Made by a program: the position numbers and the translations under genes
The notes under the pieces: model-generated
Told to the model about the DNA's origin: nothing
Databases searched by the model: none
The model's input: only the letters and a program-made list of their open reading frames with translations
Assembly: GCA_937924525.1 (NCBI GenBank)
Contig: CALDSU010000006.1
Coordinates: forward strand, 25,350 to 89,349
DNA from: an uncultured Bryobacteraceae bacterium
GTDB lineage: Bacteria > Acidobacteriota > Terriglobia > Bryobacterales > Bryobacteraceae
DNA length: 64,000 nucleotides
Direction: 5' to 3'
In this document: piece by piece, positions 1 through 8,250 of the stretch
How the letters are laid out: the number at the start of each line of letters is the position of its first letter
How positions within the stretch are numbered: the first letter of the stretch is position 1

Positions 1-906
1 GAGGCGGTTTCCGACCAAGTGGCCGCGCTGGCGGCCAAGGCGTACCTGGCCGCTGTCCGGGCGCAGGCCGACATAGACGTGGTCCAGGCCAATATTACGC
101 TGGCCGAGGCCGTCCTGAAGCAGGCGCGGAATCTGAAAGAGGCCGGGACCGGCACCGGCATCGAGATCACGCGCGCGGGAGTGCAACTGGCCAACGAGCG
201 CCAGCGCCTCCTGGTGGCGGAGAACCAGTTCCGGCGCGCGCGCTGGCAACTGCTGCGCGTGCTGAACGCCGACCTGTCCACGCGCCTCTGGCTGAACGAG
301 CGGCTGGCTTATCATCCGGTGGATGCCGAACTGCTGGCGAAGGCCGAAGAACTGGCGCTGGGGGCGCGGCCCGAGCTGAGGGCGCAACGCGAGCGCGAGG
401 AGTCCGCCCGCCTCGCTGCGGCCGCCGCCCGTTGGGAGCGCATTCCGTCGGTGGCGGCCTTCGGCGACTATGGGACCATTGGCACGGGCGTGGACGCGAC
501 CCTGCCCACGCGGACCGCCGGCATAGCCATGAAGATTCCCCTGTTCGACGGGGGCCGGCGCGACGCCCGCCGCGCGGAAGCCGCCTCGCAGTTCCGGCAG
601 GAGCAGATCCGCACGCACGATCTTGCGGAACAGATCCGCCTGGAGGTCATCCTGGCGGCCGACGCGCTCCGTTCCGCCGACGAACAGGTGAAGGTGGCGG
701 CCGAGGGCTTGAAGCTCGCCGAAGCCGAACTGGCTCAATCCCGCCGCCGCTACGACGCCGGGGTGGCGAATTCCCTCGAGGTCACCGACGCGCAAGCCCG
801 GCTGGCCCGCGCGCGGGACAACCACATCAGCGCGCTCTTCAATCACGAAGCCGCCCGGATCGACTTCGGCCAGGCCACGGGCTTGCTCGACCGTTTGTTG
901 GATTAG
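1..906 (+). CDS. TolC-family outer membrane efflux protein (5' end outside window)
   Basis: The reading frame is open from base 1, so the listed GTG start is not needed and the N-terminal part lies outside the window. The visible 301 residues are almost entirely long amphipathic helices rich in Ala, Glu, Arg and Leu, with two similar halves. This is the pattern of the OEP (PF02321) repeat that forms the periplasmic alpha-barrel of TolC-type channels. Typical family members are about 450 residues, so roughly a third is missing. It is followed after 16 bp by an HlyD-type adaptor and then by ABC ATPases and permeases on the same strand. It is therefore likely the outer membrane exit duct of that exporter. 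The substrate cannot be inferred. Confidence 0.88.
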   Translation, partial: EAVSDQVAALAAKAYLAAVRAQADIDVVQANITLAEAVLKQARNLKEAGTGTGIEITRAGVQLANERQRLLVAENQFRRARWQLLRVLNADLSTRLWLNERLAYHPVDAELLAKAEELALGARPELRAQREREESARLAAAAARWERIPSVAAFGDYGTIGTGVDATLPTRTAGIAMKIPLFDGGRRDARRAEAASQFRQEQIRTHDLAEQIRLEVILAADALRSADEQVKVAAEGLKLAEAELAQSRRRYDAGVANSLEVTDAQARLARARDNHISALFNHEAARIDFGQATGLLDRLLD

Positions 907-922
907 TTTTCGGGAATGAGCC

Positions 923-2104
923 ATGAAGAAACGTCTGATTCCTGTTTTGGTCCTGGCCGCGTTGGGCGCGGCCGCGGCCATCGCTTACCGCGCCTTCCGG
1001 AGCAAACCGGACCACGCGATCCGTTTTTCGGGCAATCTGGAGCTGACGGAGATCCATCTCGCGTTTCAGATCCCGGGGCGTATCGTGGAGTTGAACTTCG
1101 CCGAGGGCGGCGCGGTGAAAGCGGGAGAAGTGCTGGCCCGCCTGGACCCGGCTCAACTTCTCCGGCAACGCGAGCGGGAGGCGGCCGCGGTGGCCGCCGC
1201 CCGGTCGCTGCTGGCCCAGTCGCTGACGGCGGTGGAACTCCAGCGCCGGGTGTGGACCAGCGATCTGGCAGCGCGCCAAGCGGAATTGGCCGCGGCCGAA
1301 GCCCGGTTGCGCGAGTTGGAAACCGGCTCGCGCCCACAGGAAATCGTGGAAGCGACCGCCGCCGTGGCCGCCGCCCACGCGGAAGCCACCCGGGCAGCGA
1401 AGGACTGGGGGCGCGCCCAGACGCTGCATCAGCAGGACGACATCTCCACCGCGCAGTTCGACCAGTACCGGACGCGCCACGAGGCCGCCCGCGCGGCGCT
1501 GCGCCAGGCCGAGCAGCGTCTGGCGCTGGTGCGCGAGGGGCCTCGCCAGGAGGTGATCGCCGCCGCGCGGTCGCAGGTCGAGCGCGCGCGCGCCGCCCTG
1601 GCGCTTGCCGAGGCCCAGGGCCTGGAACTGAAGCGGCGGGAACAAGAAGTCCTCGCCCGCCGGTCCGAGGTGGAGCGCGCCCGCGCTCAGACCGCGGTGC
1701 TGGACTCCCAAATCGATGACACGCGCGTTGTGTCGCCGGTGAACGGCGTGGTGCTGGTGAAGTCCGCCGATGCCGGCGAGGTCGTGGCCGCCGGCACCAC
1801 CATCGCCACCGTCGGCGACCTGGACCGTCCCTGGCTGCGCGGCTACATCGGTGAGCGGGATCTCGGGCGCGTCAAACTGGGCCAGCGTGTCAAGGTGACC
1901 ACCGACTCCTATCCCGGCAAGGTCTACGAAGGCGTGCTCTCCTTCATCGCCTCTGAGGCGGAGTTTACGCCCAAACAGATCCAAACGCCCGAGGAACGCG
2001 TGAAGCTGGTGTACCGGGTAAAGGTCGACATTCCCAATCCCCGCCACGAGCTCAAGTCCAACATGCCCGCGGACGCCGAGATCGTGCTGAGTGAGGACCG
2101 GTGA
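923..2104 (+). CDS. HlyD/YbhG-type periplasmic adaptor (membrane fusion protein)
   Basis: This 393-residue protein starts with a short basic segment and one hydrophobic anchor (about residues 5-20). A lipoyl-like half motif follows (about 35-75), then a very long Ala/Glu/Arg-rich coiled-coil hairpin (about 80-255), the second lipoyl half and a beta-barrel region (about 255-390). That order is typical of HlyD_D23-type adaptors that link an inner-membrane pump to a TolC duct. The next genes encode two ATPases and two ABC-2 permeases, the same order as the E. coli ybhG-ybhF-ybhS-ybhR operon. The stop codon overlaps the GTG start of the next gene, implying translational coupling. The substrate is unknown. 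Confidence 0.9.
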   Translation: MKKRLIPVLVLAALGAAAAIAYRAFRSKPDHAIRFSGNLELTEIHLAFQIPGRIVELNFAEGGAVKAGEVLARLDPAQLLRQREREAAAVAAARSLLAQSLTAVELQRRVWTSDLAARQAELAAAEARLRELETGSRPQEIVEATAAVAAAHAEATRAAKDWGRAQTLHQQDDISTAQFDQYRTRHEAARAALRQAEQRLALVREGPRQEVIAAARSQVERARAALALAEAQGLELKRREQEVLARRSEVERARAQTAVLDSQIDDTRVVSPVNGVVLVKSADAGEVVAAGTTIATVGDLDRPWLRGYIGERDLGRVKLGQRVKVTTDSYPGKVYEGVLSFIASEAEFTPKQIQTPEERVKLVYRVKVDIPNPRHELKSNMPADAEIVLSEDR

Positions 2105-3048
2105 TCCACTCCATGCCGACTTCTGACTTCATGATTCGGGCTCTCGGGTTGACCCGGCGGTTTGGAACCCTCACCGCTCTAGACGGTCTGCACCTGGAAA
2201 TTTCCCGGGGCGAGATTTTCGGCCTGGTCGGACCCGACGGGGCGGGAAAGACCACCGCGCTGCGCTTGCTGTGCGGTCTGCTGGACCCTACCGCAGGCAT
2301 CGCGGAGGTGGCGGGCTACGTGGTCAGCCGCCAGCCGGAGCGCGTCAAGGAGCATCTGGGCTACATGCCCCAGCGGTTCGGCCTGTATCCCGACCTGACG
2401 GTAAGCGAGAACCTGGCCTTCTTCGGCGATCTGTTCGGCATCTCCCGCGCGGAGCGGGCGACGCGGACCCCGCGCCTGATGCGGATGACCCGCATGGCGC
2501 CCTTCGCTGGCCGTCCCGCGGGCCAGCTCTCCGGCGGCATGAAGCAGAAGCTGGCCCTGATGTGCACGCTGCTGCACCAGCCGGATGTCTTGCTCCTCGA
2601 CGAACCGACCAACGGCGTGGATCCGGTGTCGCGCCGGGACTTCTGGGCGATCCTTTATCAACTGGTCCGCGACGGCATCACGGTGCTGGTGACCACCGCA
2701 TACTTGGACGAAGCCGAGCGCTGCAACCGCGTGGGCTTTCTCGCCGGTGGAAGACTGGTGCGGTGCGATGATCCCCGCGCCCTCAAGCAGGAACTGGCTG
2801 GCGACTGTTTCGAGGTGGAGACTGAGGACGTGCGCGCGGCCCGCGCTTGCCTTCGCTCCCAACCCGGCGTGTTCAGCGCGGAGGCGTCCGGCGCGGTCCT
2901 GCATGTCCTGCTGCGGCGCGGGGAGACTTCGCCGGCGCGCCTGGAGTCGGCGCTCGCGGCGGCGGGCGTCCGCGCGCGGCCGTTCCGTCCGCTGGAGCCC
3001 TCGCTGGAAGACGTCTTCCTGGCCCTGGCGAAAAAGGAGGCGGCATGA
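2101..3048 (+). CDS. ABC transporter ATP-binding protein, counterpart of YbhF N-terminal half
   Basis: A 315-residue nucleotide-binding protein. The Walker A motif GPDGAGKTT (residues 44-52) has Asp where Asn is usual. The signature LSGGMKQKL and Walker B LLLDEPTNGVDP are intact. The switch-loop histidine is replaced by alanine (TTAYLDEA, Ala200). From memory, the first half of E. coli YbhF shares the GPDGAGKTT motif and also lacks the switch histidine, so this gene looks like that half as a separate protein. The start is the GTG overlapping the upstream stop; in-frame ATGs at 2113 and 2131 are alternatives. A C-terminal regulatory-like extension (about 230-315) follows the ATPase core. It probably pairs with the next gene product as an asymmetric heterodimer. 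Confidence 0.9.
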   Translation: MIHSMPTSDFMIRALGLTRRFGTLTALDGLHLEISRGEIFGLVGPDGAGKTTALRLLCGLLDPTAGIAEVAGYVVSRQPERVKEHLGYMPQRFGLYPDLTVSENLAFFGDLFGISRAERATRTPRLMRMTRMAPFAGRPAGQLSGGMKQKLALMCTLLHQPDVLLLDEPTNGVDPVSRRDFWAILYQLVRDGITVLVTTAYLDEAERCNRVGFLAGGRLVRCDDPRALKQELAGDCFEVETEDVRAARACLRSQPGVFSAEASGAVLHVLLRRGETSPARLESALAAAGVRARPFRPLEPSLEDVFLALAKKEAA

Positions 3049-3989
3049 GCGAGCCCCCGGTACGTCTTGAGCGGCTCACCAAGCGCTTCGGCGCTTTCCT
3101 CGCCGTGGACGAAGTGACCCTGGAGGTCCGCCGCGGCGAGATCTTCGGTTTCCTCGGCCCCAACGGCGCGGGCAAGTCCACCACCATTCGCATGCTCTGC
3201 GGCCTGCTCGCCCCGTCGGGGGGGCGCGGCAGGGTGGCGGGCTACGATGTCGCCACCCAACCGGAGCTGGTTCGCGCGCACATCGGCTACATGTCGCAGA
3301 AGTTCTCCCTTTACGACGACCTGACCGTGGAGGAGAATCTGGACTTCTTCTGCGGCGTCTACGGCGTGCCGCCCGCGCGGCGGGAGGCGCGCAAAGAGTA
3401 TGCGCTCGACATGGCCGGCCTGCGCGGCCGCCGCGCGACGATGACCCGCCTGCTCCCAGGGGGCTGGAAGCAGCGCCTCGCGCTGGGCGCCGCCATCCTG
3501 CATGAGCCGCCGATTCTGTTCCTCGACGAACCCACCTCCGGGGTCGACCCGGTGGCGCGGCGTTCGTTCTGGGAAATGATCAACGACATGTCCGCCGCGG
3601 GCCAGACTATCTTCGTCACCACGCATTACATGGACGAAGCCGAATACTGCCACCGCGTGGCGCTGATGTATCGCGGCAAGGTGATTGCCCTGGGCGCGCC
3701 GTCCGAACTGAAGCGGAGTCTGGCCGAACGCCAACTGTTGCGCGTGGAAACGCCGGACCTGCTGGACACCATGCGCGCGTTGGAAACGATGCCCGAAGTG
3801 CTGGAGGCCGCGGTCTTCGGCAGCGGATTGCACGTCAGCGTCCGCGACGCCGCGGCAGCGGCGCCCCTGCTCCGCCAGGCGCTGGCCGCCCGCGGCTGGC
3901 CGCCCGCGCGGCTCGCACCGATTGAGCCCTCGCTGGAGGATGTTTTCGTCGCGCTCATCGAGGCCGAGGAACGGAGGGCCGCCGCATGA
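3045..3989 (+). CDS. ABC transporter ATP-binding protein, counterpart of YbhF C-terminal half
   Basis: The ORF track extends this frame to 2847, but the ATG at 3045 overlaps the previous stop as ATGA and has AAGGAGG just upstream, so I place the start there (314 residues). The Walker A motif is canonical (GPNGAGKST). Walker B is LFLDEPTSGVDP and the switch histidine is present in TTHYMDEAE. The position corresponding to the signature motif reads LPGGWKQRL, a divergent LSGGQ; from memory E. coli YbhF has LPLGFKQRL there. These features match the C-terminal half of YbhF. Together with the preceding ATPase it would power the two downstream ABC-2 permeases. Confidence 0.92.
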   Translation: MSEPPVRLERLTKRFGAFLAVDEVTLEVRRGEIFGFLGPNGAGKSTTIRMLCGLLAPSGGRGRVAGYDVATQPELVRAHIGYMSQKFSLYDDLTVEENLDFFCGVYGVPPARREARKEYALDMAGLRGRRATMTRLLPGGWKQRLALGAAILHEPPILFLDEPTSGVDPVARRSFWEMINDMSAAGQTIFVTTHYMDEAEYCHRVALMYRGKVIALGAPSELKRSLAERQLLRVETPDLLDTMRALETMPEVLEAAVFGSGLHVSVRDAAAAAPLLRQALAARGWPPARLAPIEPSLEDVFVALIEAEERRAAA

Positions 3990-5128
3990 ACTGGCGTCGC
4001 ACCCGCGCCGTCGCGCGGAAGGAGCTCCGCCACATTGTGCGCGACTGGCGGAGCCTCGGCATGGCCCTGGCGGTCCCGGTGGTGATGCTGATGATGTTCG
4101 GCATGGCGCTGTCGCTCGACGTGGACCGGATCCCCGCCGTGATTTTTGACCAGGACGGCACGCCCCCCAGCCGCGAGTTGGCCGAACGCTTCCGCGGCTC
4201 CCGCTTCTTCTCGGTGACCGGCCAGGTGCGGGCGTACCGGGAAATCGAGAAACAGATCGAACGCAACGGGGTCCTGCTGGCGGTGGTCATTCCGCGCGGT
4301 TTCGCCGCCGACGTGCGCGCCGGGCGCGAAGCCCGGGTGCAGCTGCTCTTCGACGGCAGCGACTCCAACACCGCGTCCATCGCCAGGAGTTACGCCGAGA
4401 GCCTGGTGCGGGCGCACAGCGCCTTTGTCCGCCAGCAGGGCCAGAACCGGCGGGGCGTCATCACCAGCCTCCACGGCGCACCCGCCCTCGATATCCGCTT
4501 GCGCATCTGGTATAACGCCGAACTGGAGTCGCGTAACTACATCGTCCCCGGCCTCGCCGCGGTGATCCTGATGATTATCGCCGCCCTGCTGACATCCCTT
4601 ACCGTGGCGCGGGAGTGGGAGCAGGGTTCCATGGAAATGCTGCTGGCCACGCCCGTCCGCCCGGCCGAGATCGTGCTGGGCAAGATGCTGGCCTTTTTCG
4701 CCGTGGGCGTCGCCGACGCGTTTGTCACCCTGGTGATCGGCGCCTGGTATTTTCAGGTCCCCTTCCGCGGCCACGCCTGGTTGGTCGCCGTCTCAACAGC
4801 GATCTTTCTGTTCGGAGCGCTTTTCTGGGGCATCCTGATTTCCGCCATCGCGCGAAGCCAGTTGCTGGCGTTTCAAATGGGGCTGATCTCCTCGTTTCTG
4901 CCCGCGTTTCTGCTCTCGGGATTCGTCTATGCCATCGAGAGCATGCCTTGGACTCCGCAGCTCATCAGCTACCTGGTGCCGTCGCGCTATTTCATCGCCA
5001 TTCTGAAAGGGAGCTTTCTGAAGGGCGCCGGACTCGAAGTGCTGGGTTTCGATCTGCTGTTTCTGGGCGCGTACGCGCTCGTGATTTTTCTGGCCGCGAC
5101 CCGCAAAATGCGGCAGAAACTGGCGTAA
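3986..5128 (+). CDS. ABC-2 type permease, YbhS-like
   Basis: This 380-residue membrane protein starts with an ATGA overlap with the upstream ATPase. It has an N-terminal hydrophobic helix (about residues 25-45), a large extracytoplasmic domain (about 50-190) and a C-terminal cluster of about five membrane helices (about 190-375). A REWEQGSMEMLLATP segment between helices matches the coupling region of ABC-2 exporters. The N-terminus (WRRTRAVARKELRHIVRD) resembles that of E. coli YbhS. It likely forms the transmembrane path with the next gene product. Confidence 0.9.
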   Translation: MNWRRTRAVARKELRHIVRDWRSLGMALAVPVVMLMMFGMALSLDVDRIPAVIFDQDGTPPSRELAERFRGSRFFSVTGQVRAYREIEKQIERNGVLLAVVIPRGFAADVRAGREARVQLLFDGSDSNTASIARSYAESLVRAHSAFVRQQGQNRRGVITSLHGAPALDIRLRIWYNAELESRNYIVPGLAAVILMIIAALLTSLTVAREWEQGSMEMLLATPVRPAEIVLGKMLAFFAVGVADAFVTLVIGAWYFQVPFRGHAWLVAVSTAIFLFGALFWGILISAIARSQLLAFQMGLISSFLPAFLLSGFVYAIESMPWTPQLISYLVPSRYFIAILKGSFLKGAGLEVLGFDLLFLGAYALVIFLAATRKMRQKLA

Positions 5129-5132
5129 ACCG

Positions 5133-6284
5133 ATGTGGTCCCGTATCCGCGAAATCATCCGCAAGGAGTTCCTGCAAGTAGCGCGCGAGCCGCGCATGCG
5201 GGTCGTGCTGGTGGTGCCGCCCGTCTTGCAATTGATCCTGTTCGGCTACGCGGTCAGCCTCGACCTGGACAACGCCCGCATCGCGTGGATGGACCAGGAC
5301 GGGACCCCCCAGAGCCGGGAACTGGGCGCGTCGCTGGAATTGTCGCCCTATCTGACCATTGCCGCCCGTCCCCGCGACGGGCGGCAAGTTCAGGAACTGC
5401 TCGACCGCGGCGAAGTGCTCGCCGCCGTGCGCGTCGATCCCGGGTTCGCCCGCGACCTGCTCCGCGGACTTCCCGCCGAGGTGCAGGTCCTGGTGGACGG
5501 CGCCAATTCCAACACCGCCTCGCTCGCCGCCCAGTACGCCAGCGAAGTGGTGGCCGCGTTCGGCCGCCGCATCCAGCGCGAACAGACCGCCCGCCAGCCT
5601 CTGGCGCGCGGCCTAGTCACGCCAGTGTCGCTGAGCCTGCCGGGCGTCGCCGCGGAGAGCCGCGTGTGGTTCAACCCCGACCTCCGCAGCCGGAACTACT
5701 TTGTGCCCGGCGTCATCGTCAACATCCTGATGCTGGTCACCATGAGCCTCACCTCCCTGGCCGTCGTCCGCGAGAAGGAAATCGGCACGCTCGAACAACT
5801 GATGGTCACCCCGCTGCGCCCCGTGGAACTGATGATCGGCAAGACCGTTCCGTTCGCCCTCATCGGGCTGTTTGACCTCGTGCTGGTGACCAGCCTCGCG
5901 CTGGCGATCTTTCACATTCCCTTCCGCGGCAGCGCGCTGGTGCTGCTGGCCAGCGGCGTCTGCTACCTGATGACCACGCTGGGCGCGGGGCTGTTCATTT
6001 CCACCGTTTCGCACACGCAGCAGCAGGCCATGATGGCGTCGTTCTTCTTCACCATGCCCGCGTTTATGCTGAGCGGCTTCGCCTTCCCGATTCGCAACAT
6101 GCCGGAGTGGATCCAGTACCTGACCTACCTCAACCCCTTGCGCTACTTTGTGGAGATTGTGCGCGGCGTTTTCCTGCGCGGGTCCGGCGCCGACGTGCTC
6201 TGGCCGCAGATGACCGCGCTGTTTGCATTCGGCTTGCTGATTCTGCTCTTCAGCGCGAGCCGGTTCCATAAAAGACTGGACTGA
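5133..6284 (+). CDS. ABC-2 type permease, YbhR-like
   Basis: A 383-residue paralogue of the upstream permease with the same topology: one N-terminal helix, a periplasmic domain and a C-terminal helix bundle. The coupling motif is REKEIGTLEQLMVTPLRP and the late region includes a YLTYLNPLRYFVEIVRG segment typical of ABC2_membrane_3 proteins. It begins 4 bp after the previous stop and closes the exporter operon. The presence of two different permeases and two different ATPases implies a fully heteromeric pump. Confidence 0.9.
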   Translation: MWSRIREIIRKEFLQVAREPRMRVVLVVPPVLQLILFGYAVSLDLDNARIAWMDQDGTPQSRELGASLELSPYLTIAARPRDGRQVQELLDRGEVLAAVRVDPGFARDLLRGLPAEVQVLVDGANSNTASLAAQYASEVVAAFGRRIQREQTARQPLARGLVTPVSLSLPGVAAESRVWFNPDLRSRNYFVPGVIVNILMLVTMSLTSLAVVREKEIGTLEQLMVTPLRPVELMIGKTVPFALIGLFDLVLVTSLALAIFHIPFRGSALVLLASGVCYLMTTLGAGLFISTVSHTQQQAMMASFFFTMPAFMLSGFAFPIRNMPEWIQYLTYLNPLRYFVEIVRGVFLRGSGADVLWPQMTALFAFGLLILLFSASRFHKRLD

Positions 6285-6292
6285 AGACCTTC

Positions 6293-6847
6293 ATGCGCAT
6301 CATCGCCGGCGAGTTCCGCTCGCGCCGTCTCAAGGCCCCGAAGGGACTCGCGGTCCGCCCCACGCCAGACCTGCTGCGGCAGGCGTTGTTCAACGTGCTG
6401 GGCAGCCGCGTGAAGGGAGCGGTATTCGTCGACGCCTACGCGGGTACCGGCGCGGTGGGCCTGGAAGCCCTCAGCCGGGGCGCGGCTCGCGTGGTCTTTA
6501 TCGAGAAAGCCGCCGCGGCCGTCGCGCTGATTCGCGCCAACGCAGCCGCGCTGAACGTGACGCCGCGATGCGTGTTCGTGCAGGGCCCGGCCGCGACGCT
6601 GGCCGCGCGCCATCCGGCGGATATCGTCTTTCTCGATCCCCCTTACCCGCTGAGCGGGGAGTACGGCCGCGCCCTGGAGGAGCTGGGACGGAGGCCCCCC
6701 GCGCTGGCCGTCGTTCAACATGACCGGCGGCAGGAGTTGCGGGAAGCCTACGGTCAACTCCGCCGCACCCGGACCCTCCCCCACGGCGATAACTGCCTGA
6801 CGTTCTACGAACCGGCGCCCCCCGAACCGGAAGCGGCGGAAGAATGA
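6293..6847 (+). CDS. rsmD: 16S rRNA (guanine(966)-N2)-methyltransferase RsmD
   Basis: A 184-residue SAM-dependent methyltransferase. It opens with MRIIAGEFRSRRL, typical of RsmD. The SAM-binding loop is DAYAGTGAVGLEAL (residues 47-60) and the catalytic DPPY tetrad is at 115-118. The enzyme methylates N2 of G966 in 16S rRNA during 30S assembly. It starts only 8 bp after the exporter operon. Its stop overlaps the ATG of the adjacent broken lipoprotein gene as ATGA, so that gene was probably once translationally coupled to it. Confidence 0.95.
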   Translation: MRIIAGEFRSRRLKAPKGLAVRPTPDLLRQALFNVLGSRVKGAVFVDAYAGTGAVGLEALSRGAARVVFIEKAAAAVALIRANAAALNVTPRCVFVQGPAATLAARHPADIVFLDPPYPLSGEYGRALEELGRRPPALAVVQHDRRQELREAYGQLRRTRTLPHGDNCLTFYEPAPPEPEAAEE

Positions 6848-8165
6848 GCTTTTGGCGCGAGCTGCTTTGGGTGTGCTTCTCGCGCTGGGCGCGGGAGGCT
6901 GTGGCCGCCCGCATCCCCATGCGCCGAACGCGCCTTCCGGCACCGCCACCCGCGACGGGCGCCTGTCGCCGCTGCTTAAGAATCTGGGGGAGTTCGAGCG
7001 CAGGGTCTCCACCCGCTCGGAGAGGGCGCAGAAGTACTTCCCGCAAGGCCTGGCCTTAGTGTACGGGGTTCAACCACGCCGAGGCGGTGCGGAGTTTCCA
7101 GGAAGCGGCGCGCAACGATCCCAAGCTGGGCATGGCCTATTGGGGAAAGGCGCGCCGTGGCGGCGCTCGAGCGGGCGATGGAACTGGCGGCCAAGCACCC
7201 GGGGGCGCACCACTACTCCATTCATGCGGTTGAGGCCTCCCCGAATCCGGACCGCGCGGTTCCGAGCGCCGACGTGCTGGGGACTCTGATGCCGGGCGCC
7301 AGCCACCTGGTTCACAGGCCCTCGCACATCTACGTGCGGGTGGGCCGCTACCGCGACGCGACGGAGGCCAACCTGCGGGCGATTGCCGCCGACGAGGATT
7401 ACCTCACTCAATGCCGCGTGCAGGAGATCTACCCGGCCGCCTACTACCCGCACAATGTGCACTTCCTCACCGCGTCGCTCGCCATGGAAGGCCGCTCGGC
7501 GGAAATGATCGAGGCGGCGAAAAAGGTGGGCCATCTCCACGGCGACGACAGGATGCACCAGCCGGGATTCGGATTCCCGCACCTGCTGCGCTCGATCCCT
7601 CTCTTCACCGACGTCCGTTTCGGGCGCTGGGACCAGGTCCTGGCGGCGCCTCGGCCGGAGCACTCGGCCTTCCAGACCGCGGTCTGGCACTACGCGCGCG
7701 GGCTCGCTTACGTCGCGCAGGGCAAGCTGACCGAGGCTGGCCGGGAGTTGGCGGCACTGCGCCGGCAGGCGGCGTCCCCCGAGCTGCAGGAGCTGAAAAT
7801 CTTTGATCTGAACTCGCTCGGGGCGATCGCCCTGATTGGCGTCGACGTTCTGGAGGGCGAGTTACAGGCGGCGCGGAAGCGCTATCCGCAGGCGATCGCG
7901 GCGTTGCGGCGGGCAGTCTCCCGGGAGGACGCGCTGCTGTACAGCGAACCGCCCGACTGGCCGATTCCGCCGCGGCATAACCTGGGGGCGGTCTTGCTGG
8001 CGGCTGGACAGGCACGGGAAGCCGAAGGGGTCTTCCGTGAAGACCTGACCCGGCACCGGAACAACGGCTCGAGGCGCAGGGCAAGGACTCGTCGGACACG
8101 CGGGAGGCGTTTCGCAAGGCTTGGGCGCAAGCCGATATCCAGATTCAGGCGGCGCCGTTTTCATC
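6844..8165 (+). pseudogene. Decayed TPR-repeat lipoprotein gene
   Basis: Pieces of one protein lie in several frames. The ATG at 6844 overlaps the rsmD stop, but the lipoprotein signal (ALGVLLALGAGGC) is only read from TTG at 6852. One extra T in the T run after the ATG would restore MSFLARAALG. Near 7065-7068 a surplus G breaks the frame; skipping it gives YGFNHAEAVRSFQEAARNDP. Around 7150-7157 the text jumps from MAYWGKA to LERAMELAAKHPGA, where homologues as I recall them carry roughly 120-140 more residues. Near 8067 a further loss shifts the frame, after which LEAQGKDSSDTREAFRKAW is read in another frame, with no nearby stop. The parent family is a secreted tetratricopeptide protein common in acidobacteria. 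The size of the internal deletion is an estimate. Confidence 0.75.
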
Positions 8166-8250
8166 GTCAGGGCCCGGCGCCTCAGGGCGGAGCGGCGACA
8201 GGGGGCTGCGCCTCGCGCTTGGCGCCAGAAGTCCTGCGACTCCTCCCCGG

